Source of the DNA: Fodinibius roseus
Lineage (GTDB): Bacteria > Bacteroidota > Rhodothermia > Balneolales > Balneolaceae
Assembly: GCF_900129315.1 (NCBI RefSeq)
Contig: NZ_FQUS01000013.1
Span: 62,001 to 126,000 of the forward strand
Length of the DNA: 64,000 nucleotides
Direction of reading: 5' to 3'
Below, one piece after another: positions 24,579 through 33,380 of the stretch. Position 1 is the stretch's first letter. Each line of letters opens with the position of its first letter. The position numbers and the translations under genes were made by a program. The notes under the pieces were generated by a model that searched no databases, was not told the DNA's origin, and worked only from the letters and a program-made list of their open reading frames with translations.

Positions 24579-25151
24579 TTATTCAACGTTTAACGTCCCC
24601 CGCATGCCGGCTGCATAGTGTCCGGGGAACGAGCAGACATACTCATATTCTCCGGTTTCTTCAGGAGCCGTAAACGTAACTTCCACGGTTTCACCGCCGC
24701 CCGCCAGTTCAGTGTGAGCAATAATTTGGTCGGACATATCAGCAGGGATATAGTCGTTATCCTTGGCCTGCGAGGCGGCATTGACAAAGGCATCGACATC
24801 AGCCGACAATGTTAGCAGTACGAAGTTATGGGCCATAGCCGTGGCCGGAAGATCGCTTTCGGTAGTGAGGACAACACGTATTTCCTCACCGGGCTCGGCT
24901 GATATACTTTCAAGGAGCAGGTAATCGCCTGTTTCACCGCCGGTGGAAATACCGTCTTCGTCACTTTCCACTGCAAACTTCATTTGGTCAATGCCGATTA
25001 TTTCAATAGTACGAACTCCGGACTGATCCGCCGCACTACTCTGGGCTTCTGTAGTAGTCTCGTCAGCTTGCTGTTGCTGGTCGCCTGAACCGCCGCCGCA
25101 TGCCGTGGTGATAAAAAACATGAGAGGCAATAGGTAAGTTAGGTATCGCAT
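24579..25151 (-). CDS. Azurin-like copper lipoprotein
   Basis: 190 aa. A lipoprotein signal (ITTACGGG) is followed by a Gln/Thr/Ser-rich linker and an azurin-type cupredoxin domain (about 45-190). Type 1 copper ligands are visible: His in AMAHNFVLL, then Cys, His and Met in YVCSFPGHYAAGM. It is a periplasmic electron carrier, for example to nitrite reductase. It has an insertion (SDEDGISTGGETGDY) compared with the paralogue at 44048, which lacks the lipid anchor. It is a single gene with its own terminator. Confidence 0.92.
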   Translation of the reverse strand: MRYLTYLLPLMFFITTACGGGSGDQQQQADETTTEAQSSAADQSGVRTIEIIGIDQMKFAVESDEDGISTGGETGDYLLLESISAEPGEEIRVVLTTESDLPATAMAHNFVLLTLSADVDAFVNAASQAKDNDYIPADMSDQIIAHTELAGGGETVEVTFTAPEETGEYEYVCSFPGHYAAGMRGTLNVE

Positions 25152-25229
25152 AATAGTTTATATATAGTTTAATAGTTTTAAATTCGATTAGAATTCTAAA
25201 TATAAGGTTCTAATCAATACAAAATGTAG

Positions 25230-25649
25230 TTAATTTAATGTTGCTTCAAGCGTAATATTGGTCGCCGCCAGAGCCTTGGAAACAGGGCAGCCTTCTTTGG
25301 CCCCTTCGGCAATTTCCCGGAAGGTATCTTCATCAATATCCGGAACGTCGGCTTCGGTGATAAGCTTGATCTCGGTAATCTCACCCTTGCTGCTGTCAAG
25401 GGTCACCTCGGCTTTGGTTTTGACCGATTTCGGTTCATAACCCGCTCCGTCAAGTTCATTGGAAAGAGCCATCGAAAAACAACCGGCGTGTGCGGCTCCA
25501 ATCAGCTCTTCGGGATTGGAGCCCTTACCATTTTCAAACCGCGAAGCAAAGGTATAGTTCCCTTTATAGGAACCGCTTTCCAGCTCCATCGTCCCGTTTC
25601 CACTCTTCAGATCACCATTCCATTGTGCATTTGCTTTTTTTGTAGGCAT
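25230..25649 (-). CDS. osmC: OsmC-family peroxide reductase
   Basis: 139 aa cytoplasmic thiol peroxidase acting on organic hydroperoxides. The conserved Cys pair is in AAHAGCFSMAL and AKEGCPVSKAL. The N-terminus carries ENGKGSNPEELI, and the C-terminal NITLEATL is typical. The start MPTKKANAQWNGDLKSG is like OsmC sensu stricto. It is monocistronic, next to the copper protein gene, which may reflect shared oxidative or nitrosative stress. Confidence 0.93.
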   Translation of the reverse strand: MPTKKANAQWNGDLKSGNGTMELESGSYKGNYTFASRFENGKGSNPEELIGAAHAGCFSMALSNELDGAGYEPKSVKTKAEVTLDSSKGEITEIKLITEADVPDIDEDTFREIAEGAKEGCPVSKALAATNITLEATLN

Positions 25650-25928
25650 AATACAAGATATTTTAGTTAGTCATTATGTGTTAGTTATAAGGTATTTAAA
25701 CAGAATTTAATTTCCTTTATTTCGTACTTTTTCTACTTCTTAGAATGACACCGGGGCATCATTTCCTCCAGCTTGTGCGAAAACGTCTCCCATACTCGCA
25801 TCCGGGGTGGACGTCCCCGGTCTGTACCTCTGCTAAACCCTTTGGCTTCTCAACCGTCAGGGGACGTTGAACGGAACGTACAGCAGATGGTTCATTCATG
25901 GTTGCAAACGGTTATAATCATTAGAGAA

Positions 25929-27050
25929 TTACGCATGTTTGTTCTGGTTCATGGAACGTTGGCGTCGTTTCCGGAGGGCGTCCCACAACAGAAAGAAAAG
26001 GATGCCCCCCAGAAACAGGAGGATGGCCGCCACGTTCCCGTAACTGCCTGCTTTCCTGACGGCCGGCAGCCAAAACAGGTCACCCGCCACCCGTATCAGC
26101 AAGAATCCGTGCAAAAGTAGCAGCGGCCCGTAAAAGTAGGGGTGATAGGGGACCAGCTTCCCGGAAAGCGACGGGATGATAACCGAGGCGTGGGCAAAAA
26201 TCATGCTGAATACAAAGCCCACGAATATCATGTGCAGCAGGGCGTCGTACAGGGGACCCGCCGTGGGAAAGCCCTGCCAGAGGCTAAAGAGTCCCGCCAA
26301 CACCAGCCAGCCATAGCCTGTCAGCAAGCTGATGGCACTGTAGCGGGTCCACTCCACCGACCGGATGGTGCGGCGGGCCACATCATATTTAAAAAGCCAG
26401 CCGGCCTGTGCGATGAGGGAAACCGAGGCCGCGGCCCACCCGATCGGACGGTTGAGATGAGTAAAAGCTATTGCGGTTATCCAGACGGCGATAAGTGCTA
26501 CAAACAGGTGTTGAGCGCGTTTGGGGGGACGCATGATGCGATTAAGTTCCAGCCGCTCCCCGAAGATGGTCAGCAATGGAAATCCGGCCCACCAGGCCAC
26601 AAGGTTGAAAATGGGCATATCAAACAGGAAAAGGATATTGCCGACCAGCAGAGCGGCTGCTCCCAGGGCCATAATTAGGTGATGAGCCACCGGCTGCATG
26701 TTATAGAGGTAGAGCATGATCGCCAGCAGGGAAAGGGATCCGGCGATAACCAATAACTTCGCCGGGAACGTAAAGCCGGAAAGGACCAGGATGGTGGAAA
26801 AGCCCAGCAGCAGCGGCGCCATATACGCCCACTTTTTCTCCAGCGCGGCCGCCCGCTCCAATCCGATAAGGGCCCCCAGAAATCCGTTGATCATGAGCGG
26901 GCCGTGGGCCATGGGGGAAATAACGGAAGCAGTCCCCGCCAGGAATCCCAGCCGAACCAGTCCGGCATGCAGGCCGCTTAACAGGCCGATCGCTGCTACT
27001 GCGAGCAGGCTTACCAATATATATGTCGAAGCTTTGCGGGAGGTCATCAA
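25929..27050 (-). CDS. Polytopic membrane protein, NnrS-like
   Basis: 373 aa with about 10-12 membrane helices. Conserved-looking polar residues inside the membrane include MAHGPLMINGFLGALIGLER, FGERLELNR and LLHMIFVGFVFSMIFAHA. The spaced His residues recall NnrS, a heme/copper protein that protects against nitric-oxide stress in denitrifiers, but overall similarity is loose. It lies downstream of the ferredoxin and DUF59 genes (gap 46 bp) on the same strand. That neighbourhood of Fe-S and NO-stress genes supports the assignment. Confidence 0.65.
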   Translation of the reverse strand: MMTSRKASTYILVSLLAVAAIGLLSGLHAGLVRLGFLAGTASVISPMAHGPLMINGFLGALIGLERAAALEKKWAYMAPLLLGFSTILVLSGFTFPAKLLVIAGSLSLLAIMLYLYNMQPVAHHLIMALGAAALLVGNILFLFDMPIFNLVAWWAGFPLLTIFGERLELNRIMRPPKRAQHLFVALIAVWITAIAFTHLNRPIGWAAASVSLIAQAGWLFKYDVARRTIRSVEWTRYSAISLLTGYGWLVLAGLFSLWQGFPTAGPLYDALLHMIFVGFVFSMIFAHASVIIPSLSGKLVPYHPYFYGPLLLLHGFLLIRVAGDLFWLPAVRKAGSYGNVAAILLFLGGILFFLLWDALRKRRQRSMNQNKHA

Positions 27051-27096
27051 TGACTAATTACTGCAGGGTCTTTGGAAAAACATGGCGAAACCGAAA

Positions 27097-27432
27097 TCAG
27101 GACTTCTGTGCCCGCGGCGGCGGATGCGCAAAGAATTCAACCTCCCCGTCAATCATATCCACCGTCCAGTCCGGCTCCCAGACCAGCGTTGTCTCATACT
27201 CCTCGATTTCTTCGATGGAGCTGAGGGCTTCCTCAATTTGCTGCTGCAGGTAACGACGCATGGGACAGCCCGGCGTGGTGGTCGTATATTCCACAATCAC
27301 TTTGCCATCGGCTGACATAATGTTGTAGACCAGACCGAGATCCACGATGTTGACGCCCAGTTCGGGATCGATAACATCGCGGAGCTGCCGGACAATCCTG
27401 CGCAGACTTATGGAGGGAGTGTTCCTATTCAT
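27097..27432 (-). CDS. DUF59/MIP18-family Fe-S assembly protein
   Basis: 111 aa. The signature IDPELGVNIVDLGLVYNI and the Cys motif TTTTPGCPM are those of the SufT/PaaD-type DUF59 fold, which helps mature Fe-S proteins. It has an added acidic C-terminus (WTVDMIDGEVEFF). It starts 4 bp inside the end of the ferredoxin gene, so translation is coupled. In this context it could serve clusters damaged by nitric oxide. Confidence 0.92.
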   Translation of the reverse strand: MNRNTPSISLRRIVRQLRDVIDPELGVNIVDLGLVYNIMSADGKVIVEYTTTTPGCPMRRYLQQQIEEALSSIEEIEEYETTLVWEPDWTVDMIDGEVEFFAHPPPRAQKS

Positions 27433-27788
27433 TCTACCGGCTTTATTTCTTCTTCCCAGCTTTCGACCAGATGTTCGCGCTTGTTCTCACGGCCGCTCCA
27501 CTCGTCAACTTCGGGCAGCGGTTCCTTTGCCTCGTTGATGACATGGTCGTCCCATTCTTCGGAGAGGCGATCGTTTAAGTCGATATAATCCTCCCACTCC
27601 AGGGGCACTTCATCATCCGGGAAGATCGCTTCTTCCGGGCATTCAGCCACACATGCGTCACAGTCAATGCATTCAAAAGGGTCGATCACCAGGAAATTGG
27701 GTCCCTCGCGAAAAGCATCGACCGGACAGACCGCAGCGCAGTTGGTATGTTTGCACTGTATGCAGGGATCCGTTACTACGTAAGCCAT
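27429..27788 (-). CDS. fdxA: Seven-iron ferredoxin
   Basis: 119 aa from the ATG at 27788 (MAYVVTDPCIQCKHTNC), where FdxA proteins begin; the longer open frame to 27899 adds a non-homologous extension. The first cluster motif is CIQCKHTNCAAVCPVDAF, for a [3Fe-4S]/[4Fe-4S] pair with EGPNFLVIDP. The second is CIDCDACVAECP. A long acidic tail (about 60-119) is normal for this type. It is the first gene of the fdx-DUF59-(NnrS-like) set and is divergent from the RIC-like gene at 27922, with a 133-bp shared promoter. Confidence 0.93.
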   Translation of the reverse strand: MAYVVTDPCIQCKHTNCAAVCPVDAFREGPNFLVIDPFECIDCDACVAECPEEAIFPDDEVPLEWEDYIDLNDRLSEEWDDHVINEAKEPLPEVDEWSGRENKREHLVESWEEEIKPVE

Positions 27789-27921
27789 AAAGCCTGAATG
27801 ATCATGATTTCCAATTGCTTCGCCTTTAAGGTAGGAGTCCCGGAAATCAATTTCAACTATAAAAACGGTTTTAACCTTTTTTATTGATTTATACGACAAT
27901 CCTCGGTATTTTACCTATGCA

Positions 27922-28701
27922 GTGAAAAACCGACACCGTTATCACAAGAACATGAAGAAGATCAAACAATCGTTGGACCACCTGACGCCCGGTGCCACCC
28001 TCTCCCAGATTGCTTCGGCCCACCGGCGAGTCAATGACCTCTTGAGGTCTATCGGCCTGGACCCCTCCAGCCGCAGTGATGAAACCTTGCGGGCTGTTTG
28101 CCAGCAGCGCCAATGGAATGAATCGGAAGTACTTCACTGGATCAGGGAGAAAACCCTCGCCTCTTACGTTCACCGCCCGGAGGAGGTCCGGCCGGAGGAA
28201 CCGGAGCGTAGTACCAACCTGACGAAATGGTGTGAATATATAAGCGAAGGATTTCATCCGCTCAATATTGAACTTCTGAATGAGATTGCCGACACTTTCC
28301 CCAGGGTCGCCAAAGTGCACGGCAACCAGTATCCCCGGCTAAAATATATGTGCGGGCATTTCAAAAGGTTCAGCGGGGACCTGGAGCTTTATTTTAAATT
28401 CCAAAGCAAAAAGCTCTTTCCCCTTGCGGGGAAGCTTGACGACCCGCGACAACAGCTTTTGGATGGAACCATCCGTAAGCTGGAACAGGGCATCCGTATT
28501 GTGGAGAAAGATCAGCAGCGATTGCTGCAATTGATGGAGATACTCCGCGAGAAAGGCCACCAGCTTGGAAACCCGAAAGACGCCACGTTTCGCATTCTGA
28601 ACCAGCATTTCAAGATGCTTGAAGAACAGCTTAAAAAACAGTTTAATGTGGGAAAAAAGATTATTATTCCTCTTATTCAACAAAAACTGGGTAGTATATA
28701 A
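27922..28701 (+). CDS. RIC-like hemerythrin/DUF542 protein, degenerate
   Basis: 259 aa. The N-terminal DUF542-like domain (about 20-75: TLSQIASAHRRVNDLLRSIG ... ALR) lacks the CCGG cysteines of true ScdA/YtfE, with LDPSSRSDETL in their place. The central domain (about 100-180) follows the hemerythrin pattern GFHPLNIELL ... VAKVHGNQYPRL ... LFPLAG. The His after EL is replaced (LELYFKFQSKKLFP), so several di-iron ligands are missing. Repair of NO-damaged Fe-S clusters is the family role; this copy may be non-catalytic. It starts with GTG at 27922, or possibly the ATG at 27952. Confidence 0.8.
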   Translation: MKNRHRYHKNMKKIKQSLDHLTPGATLSQIASAHRRVNDLLRSIGLDPSSRSDETLRAVCQQRQWNESEVLHWIREKTLASYVHRPEEVRPEEPERSTNLTKWCEYISEGFHPLNIELLNEIADTFPRVAKVHGNQYPRLKYMCGHFKRFSGDLELYFKFQSKKLFPLAGKLDDPRQQLLDGTIRKLEQGIRIVEKDQQRLLQLMEILREKGHQLGNPKDATFRILNQHFKMLEEQLKKQFNVGKKIIIPLIQQKLGSI

Positions 28702-28736
28702 CGTTCAGCCCGTAATTCTAATTTAAACATCCGGTT

Positions 28737-29363
28737 ATGATCAGCGGCTCAAAAAAAGAACTCCTCGATCTTATTAAGCGAACAGGCACGCTCTCTATGG
28801 ACGAAGCCGTAGAACAGATCGAGCTGGCGAAAACAACGCTTCGCGAACACCTGTTGCAGCTCGAGCGGGACGGCTATGTGGAGCGCGACTATGTGCGGTC
28901 CGGCGCGGGTCGCCCCAGCCTGCATTATCAGCTTACCCCCAAGGGAAACAGCCTGTTTCCCTCTTCCGAGTCGGACCTGATCCGCGAGATGATCAGCTAT
29001 TTGAAAGCTCGGGGAGAAGAAGAAACCATTAAAGATTTTTTTGACACATTTTGGGAGGATCGGTTAACAAACGCAAGAAAAAAAATAGCTGATGCACCGG
29101 CAGATAATTCGGGAGTGCGGGTACAGATTTTGATGGAAATGCTGGAGAAAGAGGGATTTATGCCGGAATACCAGATGGACGAGGAAGCAGACACCCTGAC
29201 GGTCAAAGAGTGTAATTGTCCCTTTAGTGAAGTTATAAAGGAGACCCGCCTGCCCTGCAAGCTGGAAGCACTGTTTTATAAGAAATTATTCAATGAAAAT
29301 GCAGAACGAACCACCTACATCGCAGAAGGCGATTATTCCTGCACTTATGATATCCCCTTATGA
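28737..29363 (+). CDS. SufR-like winged-helix regulator with Cys cluster
   Basis: 208 aa. The N-terminal wHTH (MDEAVEQIELAKTTLREHLL ... GRPSLHYQLTPKG) is followed by a C-terminal domain with NCPFSEVIKETRLPCKLEAL and YSCTYDI. The Cys spacing matches SufR, which binds an Fe-S cluster and represses suf genes. The target could be the Fe-S and NO-stress genes next door or gdhA. It is 35 bp downstream of the RIC-like gene on the same strand, so probably in one unit with it. Confidence 0.85.
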   Translation: MISGSKKELLDLIKRTGTLSMDEAVEQIELAKTTLREHLLQLERDGYVERDYVRSGAGRPSLHYQLTPKGNSLFPSSESDLIREMISYLKARGEEETIKDFFDTFWEDRLTNARKKIADAPADNSGVRVQILMEMLEKEGFMPEYQMDEEADTLTVKECNCPFSEVIKETRLPCKLEALFYKKLFNENAERTTYIAEGDYSCTYDIPL

Positions 29364-29445
29364 CCCGGAAATATGTATTTTTTAATGACAATAGTATTTA
29401 ATATATACTCCACTGCTGATTTATTGAATACCTAATTATTGAATA

Positions 29446-30825
29446 ATGAAAAATCATAATAAAAATAAAAGCGTGAATCATTCGGGGACATACTCCATAG
29501 ATTCGTTCATGAAAAAGTTGAAAACAAAAAATCCGGGCGAAAATGAATTTCATGAGGTTGTGCATGAAGTCCTCGAATCGGTTTGGGATATGCTGCAGGA
29601 CCATCCGACCTATTTTCGTGCCAACATTCTGGATCGTATAACCGAACCCGAACGTATTATTATGTTCCGCGTGCCCTGGACCGATGATGAGGGCGAAGTG
29701 CATGTAAACCGCGGGTACCGGGTGGAATTCAATTCGGCCATCGGCCCGTACAAAGGAGGGCTGCGGTTTCACCCGTCTGTGAACCTCGATATCCTGAAGT
29801 TTTTGGCCTTCGAACAGATTTTCAAGAACAGCCTGACAACCATGCCGATGGGGGGCGCCAAAGGCGGGGCTAATTTTGATCCCAAAGGAAAATCGGACAG
29901 CGAAATCATGCGGTTTTGCCAATCCTTTATGACCGAGCTGTACCGCCATATAGGTCACAATACCGACGTGCCGGCTGGAGACATCGGCGTTGGGAAAAGG
30001 GAGATCGGCTACCTTTTCGGGCAGTACAAGCGGCTGCAGAATGAGTATACCGGTGTTTTAACCGGAAAAGCACTGGAGTGGGGCGGGAGCAAGCTGCGAC
30101 CGGAAGCCACGGGCTATGGTACAGTCTACTTTGTCCGGGAAATGTTTGCCTTGCGTAACGAAACGCTGGAGGGAAAAACCGTAACCATATCCGGCTCCGG
30201 GAATGTAGCGCAGTACGCGGCCGAAAAGGCTATCCAATTGGGGGCCAAAGTGATCTCACTTTCCGATTCCGACGGAACGGTTCACGACCCGGATGGTATT
30301 GACGAAGAGAAGTTAAAGTACGTGATGCATCTTAAAAATGTGGAACGGGGACGCATTCGCGAGTATGCCCGCAAATATGATGTCAGGTATATTGAAAACG
30401 GAACGCCCTGGAACCTGTCCTGTGACGTGGCCCTGCCCTGTGCTACTCAAAATGAAATTAACGCCGATGATGCCGCAGCGCTCGTTAAAAATGGATGCGG
30501 ATGTGTTGCCGAAGGGGCCAACAAACCGGCACAGCGCGAAGCAATACGAATATTCCTGGAAAACGAGGTTCTCTTTGGTCCCGGCAAAGCTGCCAATGCC
30601 GGCGGTGTTGCGGTATCGGGACTGGAAATGACCCAGAATGAAATGCGGATCCAGTGGTTGCGCAAGGAAGTAGATAGTAAGCTTGAGGATATCATGAAGG
30701 AAATCCACAGCTCCTGTGTCGCCTACGGGGACACCGGCAACGGCTATATCAATTATCCCCAGGGTGCCAATATCGCCGGTTTTATCAAAGTTGCGGATGC
30801 GATGTTACACCAGGGAGTGGTTTAA
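29446..30825 (+). CDS. gdhA: NADP-type glutamate dehydrogenase
   Basis: 459 aa cytoplasmic enzyme converting 2-oxoglutarate and ammonia to glutamate. GPYKGGLRFHPSVNLDILK, PMGGAKGGANFDPKG (catalytic Lys) and PAGDIGVGKREIGYLFG are diagnostic. The nucleotide fold is ISGSGNVAQYAAEKAIQLGA. The C-terminus NIAGFIKVADAMLHQGVV is complete. It is the ammonia-assimilating partner of amt-glnK elsewhere in the window. It is single-gene, with an A+T-rich promoter upstream. Confidence 0.97.
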   Translation: MKNHNKNKSVNHSGTYSIDSFMKKLKTKNPGENEFHEVVHEVLESVWDMLQDHPTYFRANILDRITEPERIIMFRVPWTDDEGEVHVNRGYRVEFNSAIGPYKGGLRFHPSVNLDILKFLAFEQIFKNSLTTMPMGGAKGGANFDPKGKSDSEIMRFCQSFMTELYRHIGHNTDVPAGDIGVGKREIGYLFGQYKRLQNEYTGVLTGKALEWGGSKLRPEATGYGTVYFVREMFALRNETLEGKTVTISGSGNVAQYAAEKAIQLGAKVISLSDSDGTVHDPDGIDEEKLKYVMHLKNVERGRIREYARKYDVRYIENGTPWNLSCDVALPCATQNEINADDAAALVKNGCGCVAEGANKPAQREAIRIFLENEVLFGPGKAANAGGVAVSGLEMTQNEMRIQWLRKEVDSKLEDIMKEIHSSCVAYGDTGNGYINYPQGANIAGFIKVADAMLHQGVV

Positions 30826-30972
30826 TATTTTAGATAGGATATCTTATAATATATCCACACGAACAGTTTTTAAAACAGACTTAAGAGTATTAAATATCAA
30901 ACAATCTATTTAATCTAAAAAACTTCAAATTTGTCAGTATTAAAAAATCTGGCAGGCCTTTAACCAGAAAAT

Positions 30973-31710
30973 ATGTTTGAAAAACAGTTTGACCTGCGAT
31001 ACTTCGAAATGGGTCAGCATGGAGAAGCAACGCCCGTTACTATTTTAACACTGCTGGAAGAAACCGCTGCCGACCATTGCTTGTCTATCGGGTGTAGCCT
31101 GTACGAACTGCTTGAAAAAGGCATCGGATGGGTTCTCCTGTCCGGACGTATGGTGATGGAACGCTATCCCGGGTACAAGGAAAAAATCACTATCAAAACC
31201 TGGCTGTCCAGCTTCAGGACCTTCAGGGGTATTCGGGAAAACCTCATTATCGGAGAAAAAGGCAGCATCATTGGAAGAGCCAAAGGCTTCTGGTTGTTTT
31301 TTGATATTGAAAGAAGAAAACCCGCCCGTATTTTTGATGAGATTTTGGAAGGATGGAATATCAATCCCGAGGAAAGTATCGAAGTGGACAGCACCGAGGT
31401 AAAAGCTCTTGATTCGGCAGCTTACCGCAAGGAATTTGTTATTCAACGCTTTGATATGGACTCAAACGAGCATGTAAACAATCTGCGATATTTGCAATGG
31501 GCCATGGAATCCATACCCGATGATATAATAGATCACTGTTATTTGCATACCATAGACGGAAATTTTGTGGGAGAAGCGCAATATGGCCATACCATAGAAT
31601 CCCTGGCTGATCCGGTGGGTTCAGAAAAAACGTTCGTTCATACTATTAAAGATATAGATAATAATAAAGTTTGTTCGACTGCCAGAACCGTATGGAGAGA
31701 ACACAAATAA
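30973..31710 (+). CDS. Acyl-ACP thioesterase (FatA-like)
   Basis: 245 aa double hot-dog thioesterase that ends fatty-acid synthesis by freeing the acyl chain from ACP. The N-terminal domain has YFEMGQHGEATPVTILTLLE and GIGWVLLSGRMVMERYP. The second domain has YRKEFVIQRFDMDSNEHVNN, where the family's Asn/His-containing catalytic loop (DxNxHxNN) reads DSNEHVNNLRYLQW. It has no signal peptide. It is followed 7 bp later by a DUF488 gene. Confidence 0.92.
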   Translation: MFEKQFDLRYFEMGQHGEATPVTILTLLEETAADHCLSIGCSLYELLEKGIGWVLLSGRMVMERYPGYKEKITIKTWLSSFRTFRGIRENLIIGEKGSIIGRAKGFWLFFDIERRKPARIFDEILEGWNINPEESIEVDSTEVKALDSAAYRKEFVIQRFDMDSNEHVNNLRYLQWAMESIPDDIIDHCYLHTIDGNFVGEAQYGHTIESLADPVGSEKTFVHTIKDIDNNKVCSTARTVWREHK

Positions 31711-31717
31711 ACACCTT

Positions 31718-32077
31718 ATGAGTAAAAGTCATTTACATATCAAACGCATTTACGAAGATCCTTCTCAGGATGACGGCTATCGCGTGCTTGTGGATCGACT
31801 CTGGCCACGCGGCGTTTCCAAAGAGGATGCCCAACTGGATGAGTGGCTGAAAGAAATTGCCCCATCCACCAAATTGCGCACATGGTTTGATCACGATCCC
31901 GACAAATTTGATGAGTTTTCGGATCGTTACAAAGTCGAGTTAACCCAGAAAGAAGAAGTGGTGGATCGCTTGCTCGATATAGTAGAAGAGCAGCAGGTAA
32001 CACTGCTTTACGCAGCTAAAAATGAAGAGCATAACCATGCGAAGGTACTAAAAGAATTTATGGACACATCCGCTTGA
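31718..32077 (+). CDS. DUF488-family protein
   Basis: 119 aa. The family signature is HLHIKRIYEDPSQDDGYRVL and VDRLWPRGVSKE, followed by LDEWLKEIAPSTKLRTWF and a C-terminal LLYAAKNEEHNHAKVLKEF. DUF488 proteins are small cytoplasmic proteins of unknown function, often with redox or stress genes. It is probably co-transcribed with the thioesterase. Confidence 0.93.
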   Translation: MSKSHLHIKRIYEDPSQDDGYRVLVDRLWPRGVSKEDAQLDEWLKEIAPSTKLRTWFDHDPDKFDEFSDRYKVELTQKEEVVDRLLDIVEEQQVTLLYAAKNEEHNHAKVLKEFMDTSA

Positions 32078-32102
32078 AAAGCCCGGATAATTTGATATAA
32101 AA

Positions 32103-32262
32103 ATGGAGAAAAGGAGTAACCACTACGCAGCCCGGCAAGAATGTGCTGTTTATGTTGCGGGATGCCTACTCCAAAGATCCGGACGCGCTTATTGCCAGCT
32201 CACACGTTGTTGCTGACCACTGCCAAACCATTGCCGCTGCCGACAATTACTGCTGTGAATAA
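32103..32262 (+). pseudogene. Hexameric tyrosine-coordinated heme protein (HTHP) remnant
   Basis: A frame without a start codon translates as GVTTTQPGKNVLFMLRDAYS, then KDPDALIASSHVVADHCQTI and AAADNYCCE. This is the C-terminal two thirds of HTHP, a small periplasmic peroxidase/catalase-like heme protein in which a Tyr coordinates heme. The usual NNYW ending is changed to NYCCE. The N-terminus and ATG are lost; an in-frame stop lies just upstream. It sits in a 285-bp gap between DUF488 and DUF2249 genes. Confidence 0.75.
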
Positions 32263-32362
32263 AAAAGTATGATACTGATGTGGAAAACCCTTTATCGAAT
32301 ATGAGCACAAAAAAATATTCAATTATAAGCTTTAATAGTGTAACCATTAACAGAACAGAACT

Positions 32363-33127
32363 ATGAGTAATACAACAAGCCCAACCCAAGAACTCGATGT
32401 ACGCTCGTTAATCCCCATAAAACGGCACGAAAAACTGTTGAAGTTATTTAAGGAGCTGCCGCCGGGCGACAGTTTTGTATTTATCAACGATCACGATCCC
32501 AAACCCCTTTACTACGAATTTCGATCGATATACGGTGATGTCGTCGGCTGGGAGTACCTGCAGCGTGGGGGACGGGAGTGGACGGTGCGTGTAACGCGTA
32601 CCGAGGCGTCGCAGGGACGTGAATTTGATGACATTGCTACCCTGATGGATCTCCGCAAGACGGATCCCAAAGACTGGAAATATGCGGTTTTTCATCGTTA
32701 CGGGATGATGTTAAAAGAGGATACGATGGAAATTATCTCCGCGAAGGATCCGGAAGAAATTCGCAGGATTTTTAAGAGAAAATTTAATGAGGAATACACA
32801 TGGGTCTATAAGAAAGACCGACCGGGAGAATACGTCATTCACGTAACCAAAAAAGAGGAAACCGATCCGGCCCTCGAAGATCTATCCATTGTCAGCAGCT
32901 TTGACGTGCGCGCGCATCTGCCTGCCAAGCGTCACGAGATGGTCTTTGATGCTTTCGATGAGCTGAATCCCGGCGAAGCGTTTGTCTTTATTAATGACCA
33001 CGATCCCAAGCCGCTCTATTACCAGATGGAGGCCGAAAGCAATGAGCCGTTTCACTGGGAATACCTGGAAACGATGCCCAAAGAGTGGAAGGTGAAGGTG
33101 ATGAAGCTGAAGGATGAAACTCAGTAA
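32363..33127 (+). CDS. DUF2249 protein with two to three tandem domains
   Basis: 254 aa. The first DUF2249 unit spans about 15-90 (IPIKRHEKLLKLFKEL, SFVFINDHDPKPLYYEF, GWEYLQRGGREW). The last spans about 180-254 (PAKRHEMVFDAFDEL, AFVFINDHDPKPLYYQM, WEYLETMPKEW). The middle 70 residues (KYAVFHRYGMMLKEDTMEII ... YTWVYKKDRPGEYVIHV) look like a diverged third unit that lost the NDHDPKP motif. DUF2249 has a TusA-like fold and is common near nitrate, NO and hemerythrin genes. Its function is unknown. Confidence 0.88.
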   Translation: MSNTTSPTQELDVRSLIPIKRHEKLLKLFKELPPGDSFVFINDHDPKPLYYEFRSIYGDVVGWEYLQRGGREWTVRVTRTEASQGREFDDIATLMDLRKTDPKDWKYAVFHRYGMMLKEDTMEIISAKDPEEIRRIFKRKFNEEYTWVYKKDRPGEYVIHVTKKEETDPALEDLSIVSSFDVRAHLPAKRHEMVFDAFDELNPGEAFVFINDHDPKPLYYQMEAESNEPFHWEYLETMPKEWKVKVMKLKDETQ

Positions 33128-33380
33128 ATAATATGAATTTCTCAATCAACTGATAGATTAAACTATTCAATTTACTGAATGGAGACCGATTCTCAGCAGC
33201 TTATATTCTTTCGCCCCAGAAGGGTATGTTATTGATTCTTATCGCAACGAACACATCTGTTTACAACGTTTTATTTCTACAAAAAAATAAGGTATTATAA
33301 GAATAATATATAAAAAAAATAACCAACTACAGTTTGCTAAACGTTAACTCAGGAATCTGTCGGACTTAGCAAAATCTACC

